DNA from: Atopsyche davidsoni
Taxonomy: Eukaryota; Arthropoda; Insecta; Trichoptera; Hydrobiosidae
Assembly: GCA_022113835.1 (NCBI GenBank)
Contig: JAILWY010000014.1
Coordinates: 6,201,501 to 6,265,500, forward strand
Direction: 5' to 3'
DNA length: 64,000 bases
Shown here: one piece after another, positions 38,301-51,000 of the stretch
Position numbering within the stretch: position 1 is the first letter of the stretch
How the letters are laid out: each line of letters begins with the position of its first letter
Notes under the pieces: generated by a model
Told to the model about the DNA's origin: nothing
The model's database searches: none
The model's input: the letters and a program-made list of their open reading frames with translations, nothing else
Position numbers and translations under genes: made by a program

Positions 38301-41300
38301 GTTGCTTTCAGAGGTTTATTTCGAGATTTTCTATTTACGTTTCGTTTTCATAACGTTATAATGCCCTAATTCAATTGTCTTATTTGTGAAAATATGCAAA
38401 AAGAGTGCTCCTTTTTGAAATCACGAACAAACAGAGCTGCTCTGCATAATTATATAAAAAAAATTATCATTTTAACATTTACTATAACATTGTAAATTTG
38501 GAATGTATATTAAAATTTTAAATCAATTTTTGTCATAAAATACACAAACGTAAAAAACAAGCCAATCGATGATATAATATTTATCATTTGATTTTACAAA
38601 TATTTTATGATATAATATATATAATAATTTTTGTCAAGAATGACGTGTATTTAAACATTATTTTGACAGCAATTTATATTCAAATATCCAACGAATAAAA
38701 TCAAATTAAAAAACCCTGACAATAAATAATAACAAAGCACTACAGATATCCCGTTTTAACTATTTGCTTAAATTAGAAAAAACGGTTGACTTTGGAAGTA
38801 AAAAAAAAATATATATATATATATATGTCCAATTTGCGTCACCCCGGGGGGTCTCTGACATCATGCTGTGCAATATAAAAACAATAGATTCTAAAAAGGG
38901 TGTTCGAGGGAATTGACAGCCTTACTAGAGGCATCTACGATACTTATATGTGTACTTGAAAGTATCTCTTCGTACCCAATTTTATAATTCAGAGAAAATT
39001 TAAATTGATGAAAGACCAGAATAAAAATTGTTAAATTAAGCTGAATCATCATGGACAAGCAAATATTCATAGCTGACTCGTATCGTGTAGTATCTAAAAC
39101 CGAGTCTATTAAATAATATAAGGTTGAGATTTAATGACAACCAAAACAGGTACAAAACAACATAGGGCTAAAAATGCAAATACCACCATGATATCATGAT
39201 TTTTGTTACTGTGCCATTCCAAAGTGTGTTGTAGTATATCTGGCTTGACAAATCAAACTGTTTCCATCTCCCAGTCTGGATTCAATCATATCTGCAGCTA
39301 TCTCTCGATTCCGAGGCTTGTACACTAATGACGTATTTGTAGCATCCCGCCGCCTGCTCTCTGTATTGCGCGAGGCCATGTGAGCAGAATTAGCTTCGTT
39401 TAGCTAATATTCTACCGCCGACGCAGGCCCGAGTCGCCGCATAATCATTGAGCGTAATATATTCAACATTGCCATCGAAGCTTTATTCAAAAAATAAACC
39501 GAACAGTAAAAAAAATTGATACATTAAAACGCCAAATGCAAGAATAAATGTAAACAGTTTATATTAGTGAGCTAACTAGCCAATAGTAATTGATGAATTT
39601 GGGTTAAAACCAACATAAAATATATAATTATATACATATATATGAAACACTTAATTTGTTTTAATCTGCATATTTGAACCAAATTCAATTATATGCGCGG
39701 GTCTGAAGTCTAATAAACGAGCTTGTATCTGCGAAGGTTGGTGTTTGCAAAGGGGGTCGATAAATAGCCGCCCCTGTATAAGAACGTCCGCAAGGCTATT
39801 CACCGGCACTCGCAGCTCCCAGGGGCGCCGAGGATTCCTCTTCAGACAATGCATGAGCATGGATGCAATGTGCATTTGTAATAGCAGGTAATGTCATCCA
39901 TTGATCTTACAAACAATAAGACATTCACACGGCATATTGCATTGAATATTTGGCATGAATCACTTCAGTTCCTGATGTTGAGTTTAAAACAGGTAACGAT
40001 AGTGCCGGTAGTTAATGATACCTATATAAGCGATTGTTTTCAAAAAATATATATAGGATAATACAGTGTTTATGCTTACGCTTCGTACACGAACATCAAA
40101 TAAAAAGGTCAAGGGCTGTGATCACTTAATATGATTTATTTTATGTTTACGCAAACACCAGTTAAATAGACGCACTGATGACGCAATATAAGTGAATCGT
40201 GCTCGGTTTATGTCACACAAGCCACATGTGTGTGTTGACTGCCATTGCGCATACTTGACTGATCTACGAGTATGCCTCAAGATTATCGAAACCACTGTTT
40301 GATTTATAAAATTGAAGTAAAAGTTACCAAAATTACAAAGTTAAAATTAAATCTACGCTACAATTCAAAATTAAATACTCTATTTATTTAAATATATAGG
40401 ATTTCATGAAGTAAATTAAATTTAAGAAATCGAATTTTAATACTTTATATTTTTATCAAATATGATTTTTCATTACGTTTCATTTATTCAAGGATATACA
40501 CATATAATTATTGATAGTCCATAAAAAGCCGTACAAATCTGCGCCTTTGAAATAAAACCAAAAGAGAAGCCAATATATTTTCATTCGAAAATATTTTGCA
40601 AGTAATTATCTGATTTCTAGGTATTTTTATAAAAAAGATTCTCCAAGCCCCCTTAAAAACTTAAATTCTTTACATTCGGAATAAGAAAACTAAAATATTA
40701 TGATATTGAAAAATTAATGTTTTAAAACAAGAATTACCAACTTTCTCTGTTTCAAAACCTAATTAGTACAATAGTGAATATTTAAACAAAAAGCAACATA
40801 ACGCGTTGTGTCTGTGAATACATAAACACAAAATTCTCGTATATAACTAGTTTATGTTTATTAAAAATCTTTTAAACCATTTTACGACCAAATCGTACAT
40901 AAACTTTGAATTGAAATTCTAGCAATCCGATCAACGTCTGCTCTGTCGACTGGAAAGTACGATTGACATATAAAATCAATAATATATATTTCACTGAATT
41001 TGAAATCAACGACAGATTAAATCGAATCAGAAATCTCACAAGAATGCCAATCAAATATGCAAATAGAACCAATACGAGCAAGAAGATTCGATATTGCACC
41101 CTAAATCTATAAACAAAAATAAAGTTGTCCAAACACAAAAGGGACGGAGAAATAAACTCAAGGGTAGAACAAGCAAATCAACTGGGCAAATAGAATTGAA
41201 AATAAGGCCGGCGGACCGGGAGGAGTGACGACCGTGAGACTCCGGGGCATGTATTACAGAAATGAGCACTACATTATGTACAAGATCGAGGCGGCCAGTT

Positions 41301-41540
41301 CCCAGCTACTGTCGTCGAGAGCGGAAATGTTTACTGGAGCTGTTGTACCAAAGTTTTAAAAATAACTGCATTAAATACCAGCCATTTGCCTAAACAACAG
41401 CAAAGTCAACGATTATGTATTGAAGATGAAAACAAGTTTTGTTCGCAAAAACTGATCTTCTGCGTTTTGTCATTATTTAAAATCGCAGTAAAAATAAGAG
41501 AATTGAAAAAATATTAACTGAAAGATGATATAGTTTTATA

Positions 41541-41688
41541 GGTATTGAGCTGCCTGAAACTTTTCAATCCACCGAAGTTTCGGTCCCTGTCCTGGAACAA
41601 TCATATAAGTATAACACGGTTCTAAGCGATGCTATCAGAGTGGGGACAGGATCGTCGGAGGACTGAAAACTTCAAACAGCTCAACACC
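41541..41688. repeat. long imperfect hairpin (MITE or hairpin RNA)
   Basis: The left arm 41541-41595 (GGTATTGAGCTGCCTGAAAC onward) pairs with the right arm 41641-41688, whose complement starts GGTGTTGAGCTGTTTGAAG. Arms are about 50 bp with scattered mismatches and a loop of about 45 nt. It lies about 150 bp beyond the donor side of the 77-nt Camta exon, inside the last intron. No target duplication is visible, so it may be an old MITE or a transcribed hairpin. Confidence 0.6.
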
Positions 41689-41837
41689 CAAGAAACTAAA
41701 TTATCTACTTACAATTGCTGCCAAAACCCTTTTAACCAATTTATTTAGAATAAACCACGATTTTTCGAATACAGTGTATATAAATGTAATATAAGTAATT
41801 AGTTTATTTTGTAAATAAATGTGTGTGTATTTCTTAC

Positions 41838-41914
41838 TTGATGATGAGACTCGGAGGCGTACGAGTCTGCTCTCGCACGGCCTTCAGCATCTTCAGTCGC
41901 TCTGCCGCGGCGAT
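41838..41914 (-). CDS. Camta: CAMTA tail exon, 77 nt (predicted)
   Basis: The exon is 77 nt with a good pyrimidine-rich acceptor (TTTCTCTGTTTCCCTGAAG) and donor ATC AA before GTAAGA (phase 2). It reads IAAAERLKMLKAVREQTRTP then PSLII: a short basic amphipathic helix followed by a Pro-containing end. Entry phase 0 fits either the 99-nt cassette or the microexon upstream; exit phase 2 fits the terminal exon. It is a GC-rich island with splice sites on the correct strand. It could belong to an unseen gene on the same strand, but phase agreement on both sides favours Camta. Confidence 0.7.
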
Positions 41915-42013
41915 CTTCAGGGAAACAGAGAAACCTCGTACTGTATAATGCTGCTAGTATATTCACTACGACTACTTGAACACTCGCATGCGAAAGACCC
42001 TAGTCTGTGAGAT

Positions 42014-42072
42014 CTCGTGCGAGGGCTCGTGTGAGGACTCGTGCGAGGGCTTGTGCGAGGACTCATGCGGGG
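42014..42072. repeat. 12-bp minisatellite upstream of a Camta exon
   Basis: Five tandem units of CTCGTGCGAGGG (variants CTCGTGTGAGGA, CTTGTGCGAGGA, CTCATGCGG) are present. On the gene strand the array ends about 100 nt before the 3' splice site of the 77-nt exon. Length changes there might affect splicing (inference). Confidence 0.85.
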
Positions 42073-45000
42073 TTAAAAGCCGGGATTTAGGAAGTAATTG
42101 AAGATAGCGGCTCTTAAAACTATTAAAATTTTCAATAAACGAAAATTAAATTATAGACTACTATTTTAAATAAAAATTCAATAAGCACTGACTTAACTGA
42201 TTGCTTTATAAATAGCCCATTTAAAGATTTTTTAGTTAAAAATAAATAATGTTAAATATTTAAATTTGTCATTAGATAAAATATTAAAATTCGGTGTTAG
42301 AACATTTGCTGGGCACATGTAGGAAATGGCGATGAGTTGGTTTATATTACAGCTTCTACACACACTTTTTAGATGCCTTATTATATAAATGGACTACTGG
42401 TCGCAATATCATAACATTGAAATAAAAAAAAACTTATTTAGTCCTTATTATAAAAATCAAATTAGTTTGCGTAGTATTTCAAATTATCTCATTTTAAATT
42501 GCTATGGAAATTTTGAGATCAACATAACAGTTCTCTTTTTTGTAACATTTTAAAAGATATTTTTAGAAAAGAAGGTTTCATTGCTTGATATTTGATGATT
42601 TATAGCGACAGATTTTTAAAAAATATTGATTCTCAAAACAATATTTGTATCACAGGCTTTGCACTAAAAATTCATTAAAAATACAGTATTTTTATGAAAT
42701 TTCACTAACCCTAGCCAATTTCACACATAAAAATTTCATTACAATCGATATCGATTTGATGGTTTTTAAACATATAATTCATGATTTTTCACGAGCATTA
42801 TAAATCAAATATAAAAATCATTATTTTGCATAATACACGAAGAGAAAATTCAATTCTGCTAACGTATTTTATTCAGATAGATAAAAAGTATTTAATAAAA
42901 ACGAAGCTAATCTCTTCCTTTCTAGAAGGTTCTTTCTATTTACGCATTCGTTTACTTCGAGGCATGTTTGAGATGTACTCCTTTGAAACCTTGTATAAAG
43001 ACGTCAAGCATTACACAATTTTCAGGATATTTTCTTTTACGAGATACTTCTTTACAATGAAGTATCATTTGCCTCAGTGCAGAGCCGCATCAGGGAGAAC
43101 TTGAATTTTAAAAAAATGTGAGATTACACGAGAACTCTTGCTTTGATCAATTTGTTAATGATTTTTTAAAATAAAATGTTGCTTATCTCCTCTTCGAATA
43201 TACCCATCATTAAATTGAAATGTAAAGATATAATGTATAATAGATGACTTTTTAAAACTATAATAAATCAAAAATAAATTGTTGAAAAAAATTAACTGAA
43301 TGCACTGTTGCTTCATTAAAACAAAAATGTAAATACAACACATGTATTTTGAATATTTAAAAAAAAAATCATTCAACCCTGCCGGCTATAGCGGACGCGT
43401 TAATTTCAGTATTAAAATATTTCTTTGCCGCAGAAATTTGGGGCCGCGGGCAAATAGGGGAATATTATCGTACATTACTTTCTTAAAATAACGGGGATTC
43501 CCCTTGGAGGGGTGGAAGCATATTACCTTTTGACAAACAAGACTAAAACTTCAAAGGAAGATAAACTCACCGGGGTGATATCATCCTTTAAGATTTTAGG
43601 CAATTTTTAAAAGCGTGTATTTGCCAACACCTTTGATAAACAAGCCAAGATTTTAAATTTGGGGCTTGAAAAATGAAGATAGTGAAAAAATTCTGATTTC
43701 CGAGTATGTTTTGTAGAGACTGTCCGGTGAATTGATTAAAAAACGTATGTGAAAAAATAACCAAAATAGTAGTCTGGTCAAAAAAAGTATAAAAATGGTA
43801 CTTTACAACATTATAACCTTATGATTCACAACAGTTAATATTCTATAATATATGCATGTAATATATTAAGCACAAAATATTATCTTATAGTACCACATTT
43901 ATATTTTTTAGAAAATGTCTTATTACATAAATAATCAATATGGTAGCAATCTAACCTATCAAGAAATAACTAATTTCAATGCGAAAATATAATCGCCTAT
44001 TTGGATATTTATATCGTTTCACAGCTGAAATTCACAAATTTCACTGTCGGACGTTCGCAAGATGGCTGCGGCAATTTAAATGGCGCTTACTGAGTTCCGG
44101 CATTACCTAGAGATATTTTAGCAATTCCGTGAACGAAATCCGCTTAAAACGAGTCATTAAATAATTTTCGAGTGATTATAACGCTACACTTAATTACAAA
44201 CATGTAAGTAGAGAAGTAGTATGAGAAATATTTATTTAAAAAAATTAAATAATATGATGAAGGTTTAAAAAAAACCTTACTCAGACAGTATTATTATTTA
44301 CTAACAAGGGACAACTCGTACCATGCGTGTTGTTGGTAAAGGTCTTCTTTCACGTATAAACTTTTAACGTGCAAACAATACGTGTTTACATTTCAATTAT
44401 CTCACTGATACACTTCAAAGGGTCAGTGCTGGCGAAACGACCCAGCGCACTGAGGACATTCTGATCACAGGTTTTAATATTTACTAGCTTAAAAGATAGA
44501 CCTTGGTGACTACTTTACTGTGAAGTAATATTTGAAAAAAAATTAAATAAGTACAGTTAATGTCTAATTTGTAAATCGAGCGTCTCAATCTATAATTTAC
44601 TCCATAGAATGCAGCTATGGTATTTTTAAATTTATGTAAAGTGGCATCAGATATTATGTATAAATCAAAACTTAGTATAAAAAAAATTTAAGATGATTGG
44701 TCCGATAGATTAGCTGCATTTATTCGAATTGCATCAAATCATTTAACTTTCGTTTGATTTACACCTTTATAGATAAGAGTGAATGAAAGATTTTGATACT
44801 TTCTTATTTATCTTCACTACAGTTAAATAATGCTATCAGAATGCTCATTGCGTGTATCCAATAGTGCGCTAAGCCTTATAACGCCAACACCGTTGTAAAC
44901 AAGAAATAGATTCTTTCCTGCGGAGTGAGCTCTAAATCAGGCATTTTACTGTGACATCTCCAAGGCGTAGCCAGAGGAGGCTTCGTGCGGCGCCGACAGC

Positions 45001-48000
45001 GGACCCGCCCGGCGGGCCCCGAGAGGTCCGGCCATCCAATTTGTTTTAATCACAAAAACAGGTCCGGGGATAGAGGCCCAGGCAGTGCGGGCGGGAGAGA
45101 ACTCTACTGTATTTCAAAAGCTTTGAGAGGTGTAGAATATTTTTAATACTCATTTGAACCATATGTGCAGGTGATAAAGTATAAATTACAATAACAGGAA
45201 AAATATAAAAATTATACATATTTAGTATTTTTAAGCAAGAAGAGGTACCTGTACATCTTAAGGGTTTCATACAACTTTAGAAGAAAAAAGGTGACATAAA
45301 TTTTCCAATATATTAATATTATGAAATATGTTCACATTATTATTGACATAAGAAATATAAAAATGAATATATTACATTATTTCTTTAGATATTATTATTT
45401 GTTTTATAATTGCACTAAAGATTTTAAATGATTGGAATCCGTTAATATTTTTCATTGTAAATACACTTGTTGGCCTATTTATAAAAAGCTGAAACACTTT
45501 GCTTTATTCTAAACTCGACAAAAGCTCACGCAGAAGTATTCGATGTAAAAGTATATAAATATGGATTTAGGTTTGTAACACGAGACGCCTTTGTATGGCT
45601 TAGACACACAGTATGTAATACGCGATGAGCGAGCATAGAACATACGACCAGTAAAATAAAGGACAAGTTTGTACGGAGCGGCGCGGAGACGCCGGCGGAC
45701 GTCCGGGACGTAAGAAGGCACTACAAACACAACAAACTACCTTATTTTAAATTTGCATACAAAGGTTTACGAATATTGCTGTACACAATTATAGTTGTTC
45801 TCTGGAGGTCTCTGTCAAGTTTTTAATTCCCTGCCATCATCCAATAAATAGTACATATCAGATATTCCGTGTAGCCACCCCTACAGTAGATTTTACTCTG
45901 AACGAAGTAAATAAAAACGCAGCTTTATTTTAAGAGTATTTTGAATTTTGTTCATAACTATCTGAGTTTATAAAAAAAAAGTTTCAGAATTGTTACAACA
46001 AACAGAAAAGCTCAGCATAACGGAATTTTTATTTATTTCAATAAAAAGAGGTATTCATTGTTTGTTGGCATAGTTTTTCATTTTTTTTACATTTTTGCAG
46101 CTTTTTCACATTATTTTTTAGGATCCAGCTGTAGCAACGTAAACACAACTGGCATTTCTCTGCTCACCATTACATACATTTTATGAGTACACTTTAAAAA
46201 TGAGCTATTCAATTAATTCTTATGTATTTTTTTACGCCGCTTCTATGCAAGTTGTGTGAAAATTTTCACTACAAAAAATTGATAACAACGTTAATCCCAC
46301 AGTCACATAATATATTTTTTATACGTTTTGGTTTACGATTCAGAAACATTTAATTTGATAATATATGATATATTGCTTGTGTCATTTACTTCGCAATACA
46401 TTAATAAAAAATACCATTAACCTATTGATGCTTTTGCTCGATTTTTTGATGACTAATTAAATATAATTTCACTTTACTTTACATTCCATTCACATACATC
46501 ATTGAAAATGTAATATTTGGCAGAATACAAAAGCAAACAGTATTGTTATTAAAACACAAACAATATCAATAGAATTTAGGTCAAATAGAAAGAAAAACAC
46601 TGACCACAGCAGTTTTCTACTCGGAGCGACGGCACTCGCATTCACGAAGCACAATGAAGAGATATAACAATTTTCAAGCTGAACATTCAAATATATATCT
46701 AGAATCAGCGCTATGGGCGCAAAAGTCTAAATCTGGCATCACAGAAGAAAAATAAAGGTAACCCACGCAAATCAGCCCCAATTTCTAGGCGGAACTCCGA
46801 TCCCCTAAAAAGGAAAAATAATCTCCCCAAAACGTCTACCCCAAAGATTGCAATTTCAGAAAGCGGTCCATTGGCTCCAGTCAATCCTGATTACTGTCAT
46901 TTGTGAGGAGCCCCTGCGCCCGAAAAACAGGCGGGCGGACCCGATCCGTCCCAGGCCCGGGTCAGGCCAGGGACGGAGTCACCCTCAAGTCGACTCGTCT
47001 GACAGATCATCTGTATTGTTTTCATACCAGAGATATCAAACTTTTATATTGACAAAAGTAATATATTTTTAACCCAACACCATCGTGAGAGTTTTTTTTT
47101 TTTAGTGAAAAAATATGAATTGAATAGGCGTTTACGTAATAAGTACACAAGAACATATATTCATTTAGATTGTTTAAATTGTTTATTGCTTTATTTATAA
47201 CATTGAGAAAACTTACATAAAACATTTATCGTTTTATTTAACTTTCTTTTTTGAGTAAAATAAAGTATAAATTATCACGCTGCAGTAATATGGCGACCAA
47301 GCGAGAAGAGAACCAAACAAAGTTAGTTAAGTCACCGCATGGTTGCGCCTTAAACCGCGGGGAATGCTGTACATACAGAATGCTACCAATATATGTATTG
47401 TATTTGTGTTTTCTTATGATCTATGTATTATATTTTGTAATAAAAAAATAAGTTGATTTATTTTCCAAGAAAAAAATTAGTTTTCGATATGTTTGTTAAC
47501 TTTTTTATACATTTTTCTAACAATTTCTGGCTTTGCCGTGGGTTATTGAAAATTACTATTTGCGCGTGAAAATTTGTTTCCTACAATAAAAACTAACTAC
47601 AGTTCTTAAACAATAGTTTTTGAGAAGTTTTTCGAGAGAATTATGTATTTGTATATTAGAACGCGTAATGCTTTTCAATACGATACCGAGTTGAAGATGA
47701 ACAACAAGCAACTTAAAAATAATGAAACTGATCATGTATAGCCATGAACTTAATATTAAATTAATAAATGGCCATGAACTATTACAAATTACATGGATTT
47801 TTATACAAGTAAATAGTTATATTATTCTTTTAATAAAATATCACATTATAGCTAATATATATTTTAATCAAAATATTTCATTAAAACCACATTAGTTTGA
47901 TTTGTAAAATTTTGTTCAATTATTTTGTAAATAAATTTATGAGGTTATTTATCATATTTTCTATTCAACAATACTCATAATTCACATCAATTCTGATATG

Positions 48001-51000
48001 CATTTAATAAAATTAATGCTGCATTATATTTTTCAACTTTAAAAACTAAAATAATTGTTTTTCCTAGATTTGAACAATGGCACAAATATATTACGAAAAA
48101 AAATGTTTTTTTTTATTAAATAAAATATTAATTATTCAAGTAATATATGATTAATATTAAGCTATATTCACTATACACGAATAAAGGACTTGTATAGCAA
48201 AAAAAATAATTTAGCTACCGAGTACAGATCTAGTGTTTTGGAGGCATTATCTGCTAGAATAGCTAACTCTCTGGTACTAAAAATAGAAAAAGAAAACAGA
48301 AGGGAGACTCGGGTTATTTATTCTTCCATTTCTTATCTGAGATTAGCATCTGTCATGGCGGCGCACTGGGCAGTGTCTCCCAACAAGTGAGACGTGACGT
48401 CTTCCCTCAAAGACACGTGTGGCATATTAAAAAAACCAGATACCCATTTAGATACACAGCTTTTCGAGCTGTATGAAATAATCAGTTGAACTCATTTAAA
48501 GCAGGAATAAATATAAATGAGATTGGTATGGTATAACAGTCCATTCGCATACGTATTGTATCAAATAGCTCGCCACGTTTAGAATTTGAGGATGGAATCA
48601 CAAAATATGGTTTTTGTCTTGTATGATGCTTGTAGAGTAGGATTAAAAAGAAGATTACAAGCCAATATTGCCATTATAATACAAGAAACTATCTGAATAT
48701 TGTCATACGTTGTTTAATGTGAGTATGTATTAATTTAAAGTTTAAATAGTGTTGAGAAATACTTCCGCAGGCAACTCCAGAAGCCACTCAGTTTGAATTG
48801 CGACTCTTGCATGCCATGAGAAATTGAAGTTGCTCTGCGAAGGATTTATTCGCTCTCTCTCTGTAGGGGATACACTTGTTGTATTGGATTGATTGCCTAA
48901 ACTCAACTACGTAGCACACCCACACAAGCCTAGGACTATCCAACCATCTTACGTAAAGTCATCTATTTAAATGTAAAATATCTAAAATGATTAATAACTT
49001 AGGTTTATTATATTTTATCACCGTTAAGAACTAAAACGCAAATAAACCATATAATAATTTTATATTCTACTGTAAATGTTACTGTAGTGAAAATAGAACA
49101 GCAAATATGAATAGCCAAACAGCTAGGATATTACGATTACTTTTGTTTGTGAAACCATTCACCTTTCAGGGTCATGAAAGGCGAATGCGCCCACAAACTA
49201 AAGAGACTGGAGTCTCCTAGCAATAGGGTTATTTGTATTTGTTGTTAAAGATAGATCAGATTGTAGCGGATAAAAAAATTTGTGAAAATCTTAATTCAGT
49301 ACTTTTTATAACATTGTCAAATATGTATCTAAAAACAACTAGTACTTGTTATTTTTTTTACTAGAGAATTTTAGCAACGAATCATAAAGCAGTATAAGGC
49401 AATAACTAAACGAAAACTAACGATACAAAAATAAAATAACCTGTGCTTTTCGGCGATCAACGAGGCAAAAACATTGTATTATTTATGCACTCGAACAATA
49501 AAACTGACTACGAGCGAGCTCGTTATGCTAAAATACGAATATCTACATATAAACACGGATATAAAACACGTAGCTACAAAATATATAATCACCTCGAAAA
49601 TATATTATGAAAACTGATATCCATATAAAATCCGTCCTAAAATGATATGCAAATCGTTTTGCTTCTATCTAAAGGCGGGTTTTATATTTTAGCATTGAAA
49701 CTGCTACAGTTCAAGTGTTGGTTATTAAAGAGATAGAATATTTTAACCGAAATTATAACTTATAGTATTCACCCTATTAATAATGCCAAGAATTAAGACA
49801 CATAACTTTCTTTATTAATAACACTAGCAAATTTATTCGGCAACACTAAAGTATCTCGCATTTCTCAGACGGCACGGAGAACCAAAATAAACTCTAAGAC
49901 GCCGCAAGTTCCGCCAAAGTTCCCGAGCGTCAAAGTTTGCTTGACAGTTCCGTAGGCCGAGTTATTACTTCGATATAAAATCATGGGACATGAAAGTTTA
50001 CACAAATCTATTCAGTCATTTTTAAAGTAAAGTACAAAATAATTTCAAACCAGACATTTAAATCTGGCAAGTCAAATTAAAATATTTATTTTATTTTCAT
50101 CATAAAAATCAACGAATTACCGACATCCGTTGAAATTGTGGTTACCCTAATGTGTATAGTTCCAACTTTGCGAAATTGTGATGTCATTTTGTTGATATAT
50201 CGAGGTAAGACATCGCAAACCACAAACGCCATGATTGTATTACTAGAATGACCACAAATTTATTGAATGTTGGGAATTCGCTGATATTATTTAAATAAAA
50301 AAATATTTGAATTATTTAAATGCATGATATATAAGTTAAGAGATCAGAATCAAGTTTGTAAACATCTCTATATGTTTTTTTTATAGTATGAGAATTACAG
50401 ACAAGTGTATTAGTTTATATAAATACAAATATAATGGCATATCGTTTAAATGTATATTGAAATAATTACAAAATAATAAAAATTAAGTAATGTTTGCGAC
50501 ACGTGTCCGCATTACAAGACAAATTATATTTTTGTATAAAACATATCCAAGGGCACAAGTTGTTTGAGTTCAATTTCTTAATTTTCTCTCTGTTTCCCAA
50601 TAAATGCCTTCAAGAATAAGTATGTTTATTGTCTTGTTTATTGGAAAAACTTTCAGGGACTTAATTAACGGAGCTTCATATTCTTTATATATTGAACATT
50701 CTCGTACCGATAATCAATACGCAAGTGAAATCCGAGTTATTATTTACGAAGAGACAACAGAAAATTACAAAATCTATCGACTCTTATAAGATACTTCAAT
50801 ACACTTATTAAACCATGTTTATCGTATTTTCATTATCAACCTACGTGTTTTTTTAGTGTTTTTCAGATTTAACGTCATTTTTGTATTGTTCATAAAGTTT
50901 TATTATTTCCAGCGTATTATTTTAGCATAGATAAAACAATTTAATTTTTTTTCTAATATGTACAATTAATCGGCACAAAACTTCGTCATTGAGTTTGTCA

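Larger units (their letters stand above)
33185..41837 (-). other. Camta last intron, about 8.7 kb
   Basis: This is the intron before the terminal coding exon. It contains a complete-looking hAT-type element (33880-35354) and a foldback of about 148 bp (41541-41688). A moderately GC-rich stretch near 39280-39480 looks less random than its surroundings and may be conserved non-coding sequence. No other coding sequence is supported. Confidence 0.6.

Noticed and set aside
39651..39875. 74-codon minus-strand frame inside the last Camta intron
   Set aside because: No suitable acceptor or donor was found and no similarity is apparent; it is probably a frame in moderately GC-rich non-coding sequence.
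41165..41359. Plus-strand frame open for about 64 codons through a GC-rich patch
   Set aside because: No good splice sites at its ends, no recognised protein, and it lies on the strand opposite the surrounding gene's intron.
45509..45730. 73-codon minus-strand frame rich in Arg
   Set aside because: No splice support or recognisable domain; it lies in the large Camta intron and is probably chance.
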